64,000 nt of DNA from Desulfovibrio porci (GTDB taxonomy: Bacteria; Desulfobacterota; Desulfovibrionia; Desulfovibrionales; Desulfovibrionaceae): assembly GCF_009696265.1 (NCBI RefSeq), contig NZ_VUMH01000004.1:124001-188000 (forward strand). The letters are read 5' to 3'. Below, piece after piece: positions 26,063 through 35,305 of this stretch (its first letter is position 1; each line of letters opens with the position of its first letter). Position numbers and translations under genes: made by a program. The notes under the pieces were generated by a model. That model ran no database searches, was not told the origin of the DNA, and saw only the letters and a list, made by a program, of their open reading frames with translations.

Positions 26063-26656
26063 ATGCCCGAAAAACAGCATTCCTGGTTCGCCCGGCTCTC
26101 CGGCGGTCTGCGACGCGCCCTGCGCGCCCGCTCCGCCGGAAAGCCGAAAGCGGGCCTCAACGACCGGGGTCTGCTGGTCTTCGCCCACACCGGCGAGGTG
26201 ATCCAGACCGAACGCCTGCTGCGCGAGGCCGGTTTCGCGGTGGAAGTCAAGGGACCGCCGCCGCAACTGCGCACAGGCTGCGATATGGTGGTGGTCTTTC
26301 CCCTGCTCAGCCAGGCGGCGGTACTGGAACGGCTCAGGCAGTCCGGCATCACGCCGGAGCAGGTGGTCAGCGCCCACGACGTGTTGCTGGAGCCAGTGTC
26401 CCTGTTCCAGACCAGACGCCTGGACCGCTGGCTGATGGTGCGCGCGGCCAATATGAAAATCACCATTGACACCACGGACGAACGCATCGTCAACATTTCC
26501 GGCGGCGGTTGTCCGGATGTGCCCTGGCTGGCCCAGAGCCTGTGCGGCCTGCGCCTTTCCGAAGCGCCGGAACCCCTGAGCCTGGGCCGAACGCTCTGCT
26601 GCTACAGTTTGCAGAAGGCCTTTGAGGAATTGCGGAGGCAACGCGCATGTGGCTGA
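26063..26656 (+). CDS. DUF3343 domain protein, putative Se/S carrier-like
   Basis: 197 residues, AGGGGG upstream of the ATG at 26063. A basic N-terminal extension (about 35 residues) precedes the DUF3343-like domain (LLVFAHTGEVIQTERLLREAG), which occurs with selenium-trait genes. The second half (VRAANMKITIDTTDERIVNI; ISGGGCPDVPWLAQSLCG) carries a GGGCPD motif and ends in paired cysteines (LCCYSLQKAF). Together with YedE and YedF it makes a plausible selenium-handling set. It overlaps the next gene by ten bases. Confidence 0.75.
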   Translation: MPEKQHSWFARLSGGLRRALRARSAGKPKAGLNDRGLLVFAHTGEVIQTERLLREAGFAVEVKGPPPQLRTGCDMVVVFPLLSQAAVLERLRQSGITPEQVVSAHDVLLEPVSLFQTRRLDRWLMVRAANMKITIDTTDERIVNISGGGCPDVPWLAQSLCGLRLSEAPEPLSLGRTLCCYSLQKAFEELRRQRACG

Positions 26657-27555
26657 TTGTGGGTACCGTGCCGGATGCGGATTTCGCGCTGCGCCCGGAC
26701 GCCGTTTTTGCCGAAAGCCGGGTGGACGGCGACGCGCTGGCCCTGCCCGACGGCCGCCGCGTGCCCGTGCGACGGGGCACGGCGGCTCTGGCCGCCACGG
26801 CCCTGCTGGCCTGCGCCGCCTGCGGTTTTCCCGCGCCCCGTCTGCTGCTGGCCGGCGACACGGGTTCCGGCGCGGGCAGCCGGGCCGTCTATGCCTGGCT
26901 GGAAAAGCATCTGTCGGAACTGCCCGCCGGACTGCCTGACGGATTGACGGGCCTGACTTTCCACTATCTTTTCCCGGATCTGGATTGGCACAACCGCGTG
27001 CTTCTGGCCCTTCAGGCGCTGGAACCCAGGCCGCTGCTGGCGGCCGACGCGGGTTTCATGTATGCAGCCAAGATGAGCGGCTATGCCGACAGGTACGACC
27101 TTTTTACGCCTGACCTGGGGGAACTGGCCTTTCTGGCCGATGAAAAAGCGCCCCACCCTTTTTACACGCGGGGATTTCTGTTGGCCGAGGAAGAGGATAT
27201 TCCCGGACTGCTGGAACGGGCGAGGCGGCACGGCAACTGCCCGCCCAACCTTATCGTCAAGGGTAGGGCCGATCATATTGTCTGCGACGGAGAAATCAGG
27301 GCCACGGTGACGAGTCCCTCGGTAGCGGCCATGGAGTGCATCGGCGGCACGGGCGACCTGGTCACGGGTCTGGTTACGGCATTTCTGGCCGGAGGCCTGC
27401 CTCTCTGCCGGGCGGCACTGGCCGCCGCCCGGGCCGCGCGCCTGCTGGCCCGGCATTGCGCGCCCACTCCAGCCACTCAGGTAGGCGAATTGATCGCCTG
27501 CCTGCCGGAAGTGCTGGGCGTTGAAAGTACGGTCATTTTCGCGCCGTCGGCCTGA
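26647..27555 (+). CDS. YjeF-C / ribokinase-like protein (NAD(P)H-hydrate dehydratase fold)
   Basis: 302 residues, last gene of the putative selenium operon. The ribokinase-type end motif CIGGTGDLVTGLV, with its catalytic-position Asp, and the preceding NLIVKGRADHIV segment match the C-terminal dehydratase domain of YjeF. The epimerase half is absent and the N-terminus is divergent. The coupled start (ten-base overlap with the DUF3343 gene) ties it to that operon, so the substrate may not be NADH-hydrate. The 3' end overlaps the convergent membrane-protein gene by 23 bases. Confidence 0.7.
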   Translation: MWLIVGTVPDADFALRPDAVFAESRVDGDALALPDGRRVPVRRGTAALAATALLACAACGFPAPRLLLAGDTGSGAGSRAVYAWLEKHLSELPAGLPDGLTGLTFHYLFPDLDWHNRVLLALQALEPRPLLAADAGFMYAAKMSGYADRYDLFTPDLGELAFLADEKAPHPFYTRGFLLAEEEDIPGLLERARRHGNCPPNLIVKGRADHIVCDGEIRATVTSPSVAAMECIGGTGDLVTGLVTAFLAGGLPLCRAALAAARAARLLARHCAPTPATQVGELIACLPEVLGVESTVIFAPSA

Positions 27556-29128
27556 GCGGCGTTGCTGAAGAAGGCGAGTTCTTTTTCTTGCGGCGCTGCC
27601 TGTGCCGCAAGGTCATCCGCCAGAGCCAGGACACCAGCAGGGCAAGGGCGATGCCCGCAAAGGCCCGCAACGTCCGCGAGGCGTTCAAAGGCCGCTCAAA
27701 GCCCCAACTCGCGGCGCGGCCCCAGGCCGGATGATAGATGGCCCAGCCCAAAAAGAAAATCAGCGCCAGAGCGCCCACGGCTCCGGCCAGCCAGTAAAGG
27801 GGAATGGGTTCCTCCCAGAAGAAGGACGAGCGGTAAAAACGCCGCCGCGCCAGGCAGACGGCCAGCAGCACTACGCCTGCCATCAGGGCCACTTCCCAGG
27901 AAAAACCCTTGAGCAGGGCGCCCGCAATGCCCAAAATCAAAAAAAGCACAGTCAGTTTGAAAGCGCGGGCCTGACGGCGTTCCAATCCATACGAGACGAA
28001 GAGCAGCGACGCGCCGGAAAGAGCGCAGACAAAATGCCCCACGGCCGACACGCCCTTGGGCAGCCAGGCGTTGAGCAGGGCCACGCTGTGCGGCAGGGTG
28101 GGCAGCGTGGCCGAAACCAGCAGGACAAGGCCGCCCACAAAGGCCGCGTAGGCCGCGATGGAATGCGAGAGCACCGAGAGCCAGCGCCCGGCCTCGCGCA
28201 GCATGTGGCGGCGCTGCCGGGCTTCGTACACAGCCAGCAGCACGGCCGCCGCCAGCAGCGGAATGATGTAGTAAATGAGCCGGAAAAGCAGCACGGCGGC
28301 AAAGACCATCTGCTCGTGAGTGGTGTGGGTGAGGTGCAGGATGACCAGCTCGAACACGCCCACGCCGCCGGGGATATGGGTCAGCACCACGGCCACCTGG
28401 GCCATGAGGTAACTGGGCAGAAAGTCCAGGAAGCTGATGCCCATATTGCCGGGCAGCAGCACATACATGCAGGCCGCGGCGGCAATGATGTCCACTCCGG
28501 CCACGACAAACTGGGCCACGGCGATGTGCGGTGCGGGGAAGACGAATTCCTTGCCGAAAATATGTACCGGTTTGCGCACAGTAAAACAGAGCACCAGATA
28601 GGAACAGGCGATCATGAAAAGAATCACGCCCAAAATGCGCACGTCCGCGATGGGCATATGCTTCAGCAACTCGTCAGGAATCACCGGCGGGGCGATCATA
28701 AAAATAATGCCGCACAGGCCCAGAGCGCCCACCCAGAAGGTCACGGCCAGCATGAGCACCAGGCGCACGATGTCCGTCAGGGAAAAACCCCAGGCCGAAT
28801 AAAAACGGTAGCGCACGCTGGTGCCGCCCAGCAACGCGCCGAAGTTGTAGCTGACGGCCTGCCCCACAAAGGAAACCAGAGCCACGCGCGGCAGCGGCAA
28901 GCTCTTGTGGATGGCTTTCAGGGCCAGCCAGTCATAGCCCACCAGGATCATGTAATTGATGACCATGAGCACTAGGGAGAAGCCGATGCGGCCGTAGGAA
29001 ATCTGCTGGATGCTCTCCCGGATCTGGGCGATGCTGTATGCTTTGAGTTTGTTGTAAAGCAGATAGATCGCCAGGAGAAAAATGGCGGTGATCAGAATGG
29101 GGCCCAAATAACGCAAATATTTTTTCAT
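27533..29128 (-). CDS. MprF-type lysylphosphatidylglycerol synthase/flippase membrane domain protein (UPF0104-like)
   Basis: 531 residues, about fourteen membrane helices. The N-terminal two thirds show the UPF0104/MprF flippase pattern (VSYNFGALLGGTSVRYRFY; LTHIPGGVGVFELVIL). The cytosolic aminoacyl-transferase domain of true MprF is absent, and the protein ends in a basic tail. It therefore probably moves or organises lipids rather than aminoacylating them. The gene stands alone on the minus strand, converging on the YjeF-C-like gene. Confidence 0.8.
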   Translation of the reverse strand: MKKYLRYLGPILITAIFLLAIYLLYNKLKAYSIAQIRESIQQISYGRIGFSLVLMVINYMILVGYDWLALKAIHKSLPLPRVALVSFVGQAVSYNFGALLGGTSVRYRFYSAWGFSLTDIVRLVLMLAVTFWVGALGLCGIIFMIAPPVIPDELLKHMPIADVRILGVILFMIACSYLVLCFTVRKPVHIFGKEFVFPAPHIAVAQFVVAGVDIIAAAACMYVLLPGNMGISFLDFLPSYLMAQVAVVLTHIPGGVGVFELVILHLTHTTHEQMVFAAVLLFRLIYYIIPLLAAAVLLAVYEARQRRHMLREAGRWLSVLSHSIAAYAAFVGGLVLLVSATLPTLPHSVALLNAWLPKGVSAVGHFVCALSGASLLFVSYGLERRQARAFKLTVLFLILGIAGALLKGFSWEVALMAGVVLLAVCLARRRFYRSSFFWEEPIPLYWLAGAVGALALIFFLGWAIYHPAWGRAASWGFERPLNASRTLRAFAGIALALLVSWLWRMTLRHRQRRKKKNSPSSATPLRPTARK

Positions 29129-29263
29129 GACATGCCGTGCGCTATGCTGACGCGCCGGGGCGCGATTCTTACATTCTTTTCAGCATATACGCCACGCGCC
29201 GTGCGCGCAAGTCCGGGGAGCGGGCGGTCTTTTCCGTCCGTTTGCGGAAAACGGTTTCAGGGC

Positions 29264-29292
29264 TTGACCACGGCGCGGGCAACGGCTAGGGT
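29264..29292 (+). promoter_or_regulatory. Candidate sigma70 promoter of greA
   Basis: TTGACC (29264-29269), a 17-base spacer and TAGGGT (29287-29292). The predicted transcript would start near 29299, giving a leader of about 150 bases before greA. The 320-base gap upstream of greA holds no gene. Confidence 0.5.
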
Positions 29293-29400
29293 ATGAAGGC
29301 AGTCACGCTTATACCCCGCGGCCGGTTTCCGTTACGCAGGGGTTTTTTGCCGCATCTGCCGTGCTCCCAAAATTTTTTCAGCAAAAAGTCGCGCATATGC

Positions 29401-29430
29401 TCCGCTGCCCGGGCAGCGGACGCTTTTTTT
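29401..29430 (+). terminator. Terminator inside the greA leader
   Basis: A perfect 20-base palindrome (TCCGCTGCCCGGGCAGCGGA, 29401-29420) is followed by CGC and seven T (29424-29430). It ends 20 bases before the greA ATG, so it would stop greA transcripts in their own leader and release an RNA of about 130 nucleotides. Confidence 0.8.
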
Positions 29431-29449
29431 GTGCGCTGTGAGGTTGGAC

Positions 29450-29938
29450 ATGACAAATATCCCCATTTCCGTGCAAGGCTACAAGAAGCTGGAAGAAGAA
29501 CTGGCCCGCCTGAAGAGCGAACGCCCGGCCATCATCCAGGCCATCAAAGAAGCCAGGGAAGAAGGCGATCTGCGCGAAAACGCGGGCTATGACGCCGCAC
29601 GCGAACGCCAGGGCATGGCCGAGGCGCGCATCAAGTACATTGAATCGCGTCTGGCGCTCTATCAGGTGGTCGATCTGGACAAACTCAGCGGCGACAAGGT
29701 CATCTTCGGCTCCACAGTGGAAGTGGAGGACGTGGACAGCGGCGAAAGCCGCAGCTTCACCATTCTCGGCCCGGACGAGGCCGACCCCGGCAAGGGCTCC
29801 ATCTCTTTTCTGTCGCCCGTGGGCCAGGCCCTGCTGGGCAAGGAGGAAGGTGACGAGGTTACGGTGGACATCCCGCGCGGCCGCGTCACCTACGAGGTGA
29901 TCAGCATCTCCTTCAACGGCAGCAAAGTACTGGCCTGA
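29450..29938 (+). CDS. greA: Transcription elongation factor GreA
   Basis: Rescues backtracked RNA polymerase by stimulating transcript cleavage. 162 residues; N-terminal coiled coil (LEEELARLKSERPAIIQAIKEA) with the tip acidic residues in EEGDLRENAGYDAAR, then the FKBP-like C-terminal domain ending SISFNGSKVLA. The start MTNIPISVQGY at 29450 follows GAGG; a frame start seven codons earlier lies within the terminator-proximal leader. Flanked by a leader terminator and a strong downstream terminator, so monocistronic. Confidence 0.96.
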   Translation: MTNIPISVQGYKKLEEELARLKSERPAIIQAIKEAREEGDLRENAGYDAARERQGMAEARIKYIESRLALYQVVDLDKLSGDKVIFGSTVEVEDVDSGESRSFTILGPDEADPGKGSISFLSPVGQALLGKEEGDEVTVDIPRGRVTYEVISISFNGSKVLA

Positions 29939-29980
29939 GCGGGTAACGGCCGCCCCTGAAAAACGAATCCGTTTCACAAT

Positions 29981-30041
29981 AAAAGCGCTCATGGTCCGGA
30001 GCTGTGCTTTAATAGTGCCTCCCCGGTCCATGAGCGCTTTT
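29981..30041. terminator. Bidirectional terminator between greA and the glycosyltransferase
   Basis: Arms 29981-29999 (AAAAGCGCTCATGG, then CCGG) and 30023-30041 (CCGG, then CCATGAGCGCTTTT) pair with one mismatch. The A- and T-runs at the outer ends serve both the rightward greA and the leftward glycosyltransferase gene. Confidence 0.85.
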
Positions 30042-30060
30042 CGGCAAAGGCCGCCGGGTT

Positions 30061-32946
30061 CTAAGCTCCGTTCAGGTCCAGCATCCAGCCATAGTCCGGC
30101 GCGGCGCGCAACTGCGGATTCCGCAGGCCGTGGCCGCGTACAATGTCGCCCCAACGCTCAAGAAAACATTCCCGCGCCCGGGGCGACAGCTTTTCCTCCT
30201 CGGCCCCACTCGGCAGCAGCCACTGGCCCCAGGGCGAAATCAGAGTAAAGCGTCCCTGCTCTTCCCGGCGCAGGCTGTAGTCCGCCCCTGCCAGCGGCCC
30301 CAGAGCGGGATCAAAGCCGCCGCTCTCCAGAAAATCCTTTCGCCGGACGGCCATGCAGTGCCGGGAGACGGCCAGAACCCGCCGCGTCAGCAATAACTGC
30401 CCCCAGCAGAGCGAGGGCAACAGTCCGGGCGCGGCCCCGCGCAGCAAGGGAAAAGGCAGGCCCATCACATCAGGGTACAAGCCCGCGTGCCACAGCAGCC
30501 CGCCCTTCCAGACGCAGCCGCCCACCAGAGGCAGATCGGGCCGCAGGGCCAAAGCCGCCAGTTGTTCCGGGCGGCAGTCCCCCACAGGCAGAAGATCGGC
30601 GGACAAAAACAGCAGCACGTCCCCCGTGGCGGCGCGGGCCGCCGTCCGGCAGGCCGTGGACCAGTGCGGCCCGGCGGGCGGCAGAACGCGCCCGTTCAGG
30701 CGCGGCGGCCAGGTTTTCGGCAAGCCCGCGGGCAGGGCCGAGGGGGTCAGCGGCTGCCAGAGCGTTTCCAGGCGCAGCCGCCGGGCAAGTTTGCACAAAC
30801 AGTCAGCCAGACCCGGCGTCAGCGGCCCGGGTCCATTCGCCAGCAGGATCACGCTGCAGCGCAGGTTTCGCGGCACGGCCAGTTCCAGCTTGAAAAAATT
30901 GTTTTTCCCCGTCGGCAGAACGGCGGCATCCAGACCCCGACGTTGTGCGCTTTCAGCCAAAGCCCGGCGCGTGGCCTCCAGCACATAGGGCTTGGTGGCC
31001 ACGCTGGCCGTGGTGCTGCCCGCATGGATGCGCCAGTGGTAGAGAATACGCGGGATGTGGGCGATTTCCTCTGGCCTGAGTTTTTCGGTCACGCGCAGGC
31101 TCAGGTCAAAATCCTGTGAGCCTTCCAGACCGGGGCGCAAGCCGTCCGCCTCGCGCAGCGCGGCCACGGCATAGGTTGAAAGGTGACCTGTGTAATGCAG
31201 GTCAAAATCAAAATCAGCCTTGAATATCGGCGTGCGGCGCACCCCGGCGGCGTCGATCTTGTCCTCGTCGCTGTACAGAAAACGCAGGCCGGGACGTTCC
31301 GCCGCATGCCGGGCCACTTCCAGCAGGGCGTCCGGGGCCAGCAGGTCGTCATGATCCAGAAAGGCCGCCCAGGGCGCGTCCGCCAGGGCCAGGGCGCTGT
31401 TGCTGGCCCGCGAGATATGCCCGTTCCGCTCCCGGATGACCAGGCGGATGCGTTTGTCCCGCGCGGCATAGGAACGCAGCAGTTCCGGCGTTTCCGGCCT
31501 GGTGGAGGCGTCGTCGGCCAGACAGAGCTGCCATTGGCCGTAGCTCTGGGCCAGTACGGAATCCAGAGCCGCGCGCAAAAACGCGGGTTCGGGATTCCAG
31601 ACCGGCATGAGCACGGCGATTTCCGGCCAGGTCCGTTCCACGCGCAGATTCTTCGCCTCCGGGTCAGCCGCCGGGAGGCTGTTTTCCCGCAATTCCAGCC
31701 AGGCGTCATACATGGAGGGGGCATTGTCCAGAGAGCAGGCATAGATGCCCGCGTCGGCCAGAGCGCGCAGGCCCGGCCTGAGCAGCCCGTGGCGGAAACG
31801 CCGGGCCCGCGTCCGCCAAGAATGCGCATCCTCCCTGAGCCGGGACAGATTTTCACGTCCGCCGAAGTCCTCCAGCCGGGCGGCCAGATCCGTATACCAG
31901 GCAAAGGCGCGCGGCAGGCTGGACGGCAGTTCGCGGCAGAGGCTCAGAGCCTGGGCGCGCCGCTCCGGCGGCAACAGATGCAGCAGATGCAGCAGCGCGG
32001 CGGGTTCCGGCGCATGCCGCCAGCGCAGCCAGGCCGCGTCCGGTCTGCCCTCTTCCTCTTCAAGGATCAGGCCGCATGGGCCTTCCGCCAGCCAGGGCGT
32101 CAGGCCGTATTCCAGCCCGTCGGCCTGAACCTGAGAATGATAATCCGTCCGTAGCAGGGCCGGATTCAGACGGCCGCGCTGTAGAAGGCTGTTCCAGAGA
32201 CCGCATTTTTTCCAGGAATCGAAGCTGTCGCGCAGCACGGCCCTGGCCGAGGGTTCGGTGGAAAAAACGCCCTTGCGCGCCGCCGCGAGGCGCAGACAGA
32301 AATCCGGAACGGTCAGTCCTTCCAGCCCCGACCTGAAACCGCCCACGGCCAGAAAATCTTCCCGCCGCACCAGCAGAGCCGCTTCATGAGCCAGCTGAAA
32401 GGCGCGCCGCCGCGCGGCCAGGGGGTGGCCGTCAGGCAGCCCTTCATATAAATAATGTAGTTGCCCCCGGCTGTCGGCCACGCAACCCAGATGGCGGATC
32501 CGGCGCGGCCCGGTCCCACCTTCCGGCGCAAGCAATAAAGGATTAAGGCCGGCCAGATTGGAATTTTCCGCCAGCCTGGCCGACAGGCACGGCAGGCTGT
32601 CCGGTTCCAGCAGCGCATCCGGAGAAAGCAGCAGCAGAAAAGAACCACCCGCCTCCCCCGCCGCCCTGTTGGCCGCCGCGTACCGGTCGTCACCCGGCGC
32701 AAGAGGCAGACAGCGGAATCCGGCCAGACCTCCCGCCCGTAACAGGGCGTCGCCCAATGCACGTATCGGGACTTCCCGCTCCGGAGGGCAGCAGCAAAGC
32801 ACTGTCGCATCCCCGGCTCCGGCCCGGGCCAATGCCTCAAGACAGGCGGCGGGCGACTCGCCGCCCTGACAGGTCAGCAGCACCGTCAACGCGGGCGGAA
32901 CAGAGGCCGAAGAACACAGGGACGGCCCGACAGAATCAATATCCAT
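30061..32946 (-). CDS. Multi-module family 2 glycosyltransferase
   Basis: 961 residues from the ATG at 32946; the frame is open 58 codons further but that part looks non-coding (Arg/Ala-rich) and no clear ribosome site exists for either. Three GT2-like modules can be seen. The N-terminal one (NRAAGEAGGSFLLLLSPDAL) is degenerate. The central one is complete (IAVLMPVWNPEPAFLRAALD, then AAFLDHDDLLAPDALLE with the DxD metal site). The C-terminal one (GDVLLFLSADLLP; SGGFDPALGPLAGADYSLR) is partial. Such proteins build surface or flagellin-linked glycans. The acceptor is unknown; no polysaccharide cluster adjoins it. Confidence 0.82.
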   Translation of the reverse strand: MDIDSVGPSLCSSASVPPALTVLLTCQGGESPAACLEALARAGAGDATVLCCCPPEREVPIRALGDALLRAGGLAGFRCLPLAPGDDRYAAANRAAGEAGGSFLLLLSPDALLEPDSLPCLSARLAENSNLAGLNPLLLAPEGGTGPRRIRHLGCVADSRGQLHYLYEGLPDGHPLAARRRAFQLAHEAALLVRREDFLAVGGFRSGLEGLTVPDFCLRLAAARKGVFSTEPSARAVLRDSFDSWKKCGLWNSLLQRGRLNPALLRTDYHSQVQADGLEYGLTPWLAEGPCGLILEEEEGRPDAAWLRWRHAPEPAALLHLLHLLPPERRAQALSLCRELPSSLPRAFAWYTDLAARLEDFGGRENLSRLREDAHSWRTRARRFRHGLLRPGLRALADAGIYACSLDNAPSMYDAWLELRENSLPAADPEAKNLRVERTWPEIAVLMPVWNPEPAFLRAALDSVLAQSYGQWQLCLADDASTRPETPELLRSYAARDKRIRLVIRERNGHISRASNSALALADAPWAAFLDHDDLLAPDALLEVARHAAERPGLRFLYSDEDKIDAAGVRRTPIFKADFDFDLHYTGHLSTYAVAALREADGLRPGLEGSQDFDLSLRVTEKLRPEEIAHIPRILYHWRIHAGSTTASVATKPYVLEATRRALAESAQRRGLDAAVLPTGKNNFFKLELAVPRNLRCSVILLANGPGPLTPGLADCLCKLARRLRLETLWQPLTPSALPAGLPKTWPPRLNGRVLPPAGPHWSTACRTAARAATGDVLLFLSADLLPVGDCRPEQLAALALRPDLPLVGGCVWKGGLLWHAGLYPDVMGLPFPLLRGAAPGLLPSLCWGQLLLTRRVLAVSRHCMAVRRKDFLESGGFDPALGPLAGADYSLRREEQGRFTLISPWGQWLLPSGAEEEKLSPRARECFLERWGDIVRGHGLRNPQLRAAPDYGWMLDLNGA

Positions 32947-33131
32947 GCGTTCATGGTACGGCAGGGGCAGACGCAATGCAACGCACGGCCCGGCAGCAGC
33001 CCGTCGCAAGCACTCGCCCTTGGGGCTTGGCAGAGCCCGGCAAGGTCTGCTAGATTGGCGCGTTCCCTCATGCCGCACAACGGCGTCCGCCGTCGCCAAA
33101 CATCGCGCCGGACGCAACAAGGGTTTGATAT

Positions 33132-34238
33132 ATGACCGTATTTCTGCCGCGCCTGCTCTACTTACTGGCTGCTCTGGCGTGGTATCTGCTGCTTTGGCCC
33201 AATCCCGTCACCATTTTCATGGCCGCCTGCTTCTCCTGCCTGACCCTGCCCCTGTACCGCCGTCTGCGCCAGAAGGCCGGCGTCTGGCGCGTCCGTCTGG
33301 AACGCCGCGAGCCCGACTCGCGCAAACGGCGGCGGCTCATCGGGCTTTCACGCCATGTGCCGCTTTGGGGCTATGTTACGTTCATTATTTCCTCCCTGTT
33401 CGTGCCCATCGCCGTTCTGGCGCTGCTGGTTTCTCCGCAGGCCGTAGCCGGTCTGGCGCGGCTGCGCGAACTCCAGGCCAACAACTTCCAGTTGCCGCCG
33501 CAATGGGTGGAGCACATCCAGCAATGGCGGCTGAGTCTGGCCGAATATCCGCGTATCGAAAAACTGGTTGACGACTTCGTGCATAATCTGGACACGCTTT
33601 TCGGGGACGCCATGAGCATGCTGGTCAGCCGGGGTTTCGGCTTTCTGGGCGGCACCATGACCGCGCTCTGGACCACCTTTCTCTTTTTCACGCTCACGGT
33701 GCTTTTCACGGTTTATTCCCGGCGCATCCGCAAGGTCTTCTGCCGGATATTCCATTTGCCGCAGGCCCTTCTGCGGCGCTTCACCAACACCATCCACCGC
33801 GCCCTGCGGGCCATCATGCTGGGCATCGTGCTGGTGGCCCTGGCCCAGGGCGTTCTCTGCGGCATCGGCTTTGCCGTGGCCGGCGTCAACCAGCCCGCCT
33901 TCTGGGGCATGCTGGCAACCCTGGTGGCTCCCATTCCGGTGGTGGGCACGGCTCTGATCTGGTTGCCGCTCTGTCTTTCACTCTGGTTCACCGGTAAAAC
34001 CATGGCCGCCGTGGGTCTGGCCCTCTGGGGCATGCTGGCCGTGGCCGGGGTGGACAATGTGCTGAGGCCCCTCTTTTTGCGCCAGGGCATCAACGCTCCC
34101 TTCTTTGTCCTGATTCTCGCCATCCTCTGCGGCTTGGCCAGCTTCGGCCCGGTGGGACTCATCGCCGGACCCGTCCTGTTGTCCTTTGCCATGCAGGCGG
34201 TGGAGGAAGCCAACCATTTTTACAAGGCTCATGACTGA
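33132..34238 (+). CDS. AI-2E/PerM family membrane permease
   Basis: 368 residues with about eight membrane helices in the PerM/TqsA layout: two N-terminal helices, a helix near residue 80, an amphipathic central region (LPPQWVEHIQQWRLSLAEYP), then five to six C-terminal helices with LVAPIPVVGTALIWLP and GLASFGPVGLIAGPVLLSF, conserved family blocks. The substrate is unknown; members export autoinducer-2 or couple Na+/H+ flow. The stop overlaps the DacA-type start by eight bases. Confidence 0.88.
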   Translation: MTVFLPRLLYLLAALAWYLLLWPNPVTIFMAACFSCLTLPLYRRLRQKAGVWRVRLERREPDSRKRRRLIGLSRHVPLWGYVTFIISSLFVPIAVLALLVSPQAVAGLARLRELQANNFQLPPQWVEHIQQWRLSLAEYPRIEKLVDDFVHNLDTLFGDAMSMLVSRGFGFLGGTMTALWTTFLFFTLTVLFTVYSRRIRKVFCRIFHLPQALLRRFTNTIHRALRAIMLGIVLVALAQGVLCGIGFAVAGVNQPAFWGMLATLVAPIPVVGTALIWLPLCLSLWFTGKTMAAVGLALWGMLAVAGVDNVLRPLFLRQGINAPFFVLILAILCGLASFGPVGLIAGPVLLSFAMQAVEEANHFYKAHD

Positions 34239-35190
34239 TTCCGGCGCCATAGCAACCCGAAAACAGCCTAGACGGTCCCAAACAGAACCGCTCCGCGCCT
34301 CTGTCGCCATTTGCTGCCGCCGTTCAAGCCGTCCGGGCCGGGCGCTCTTCATCCCGCCGCTCTGTCTGCTCCTTTTCCTGATCTTCTGCCTTCCGGCTCT
34401 TCCGGCCCAGGCCGCGCTGCCGGTGCGTTCGGCCATGCTGATCAATCTGGACACAGGCCGCATCCTCTACGAGCAAAGCGCCGACGCGGCCATCCCGCCG
34501 GCCTCGCTGACCAAGCTTATGAGCATGTTTCTGGCCATGGACGCGGTCAAGGCGAAAAGCGTTTCCCTCAATGAAAAGGTCAGGGTCAGCCGCCAGTCCG
34601 CCGCCACGGGCGGTTCGTCCATGCATCTGCGCGCCGGCGAACGCGTGCCGCTGGTGCGCCTGCTCACCGGCATGGCCGTGGCTTCGGGCAATGATGCGGC
34701 CATGGCCGTGGCCCAACGCGTCAGCGGCGGCAATATCCGCAATTTCGTACGCCGGATGAACAGCAAGGCCCGCACCCTGGGCATGCGCCGCACGGTATTT
34801 AAAAATCCCACCGGCCTGCCCGCCGCCGGACAGAAAACCACGGCCCGCGACATGGTGACGCTGAGCCGCGCCTATCTCAGGGCGCACCCCGGCGCCATGC
34901 GCTTTCACAGTACGCGCTTTTTCCTGCACAGAGGCCGCACCATGCGCAACACCAACGCCCTGCTGGGCACCGTGGCCGGGGTCAACGGCCTGAAAACCGG
35001 CTGGACCGTAGCCTCGGGCTACAATATCGTGGTTACGGCCCAACGCGGCAAAACCCGTCTGCTGGCCGTGGTTCTGGGCGGCAACACCAAAGACAGGCGC
35101 GACGCCTCGGCCCGCCGTCTGATTGAAGCCGGCTTCCGCCACCCCTCCTCTCCCAAACAGGTCCGGCACGCGTTGGGACGGCGACGCTGA
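34231..35190 (+). CDS. D-alanyl-D-alanine carboxypeptidase, S11 (PBP5/DacA) family
   Basis: Removes the terminal D-Ala of peptidoglycan stem peptides. 319 residues from the ATG overlapping the permease stop. A long basic N-terminus leads to a signal helix (LCLLLFLIFCLPALPAQA). The three penicillin-binding motifs are in order: SLTK (Ser92/Lys95), SGN (Ser152) and KTG (Lys255). The C-terminal beta domain of PBP5 is missing, so the protein is a short soluble or peripherally anchored form, with a basic tail (HALGRRR). Confidence 0.93.
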   Translation: MTDSGAIATRKQPRRSQTEPLRASVAICCRRSSRPGRALFIPPLCLLLFLIFCLPALPAQAALPVRSAMLINLDTGRILYEQSADAAIPPASLTKLMSMFLAMDAVKAKSVSLNEKVRVSRQSAATGGSSMHLRAGERVPLVRLLTGMAVASGNDAAMAVAQRVSGGNIRNFVRRMNSKARTLGMRRTVFKNPTGLPAAGQKTTARDMVTLSRAYLRAHPGAMRFHSTRFFLHRGRTMRNTNALLGTVAGVNGLKTGWTVASGYNIVVTAQRGKTRLLAVVLGGNTKDRRDASARRLIEAGFRHPSSPKQVRHALGRRR

Positions 35191-35305
35191 ATCCGCCCCG
35201 CGAAGCGCCCGCAGCGGCAACCCCGCCTTGACCTCCCGCCCGCGGCGGCTTATGCTATCCAGGTAGATTGGCTTTACAGCCCAACATCCAACGGAGGCTT
35301 GCCGC

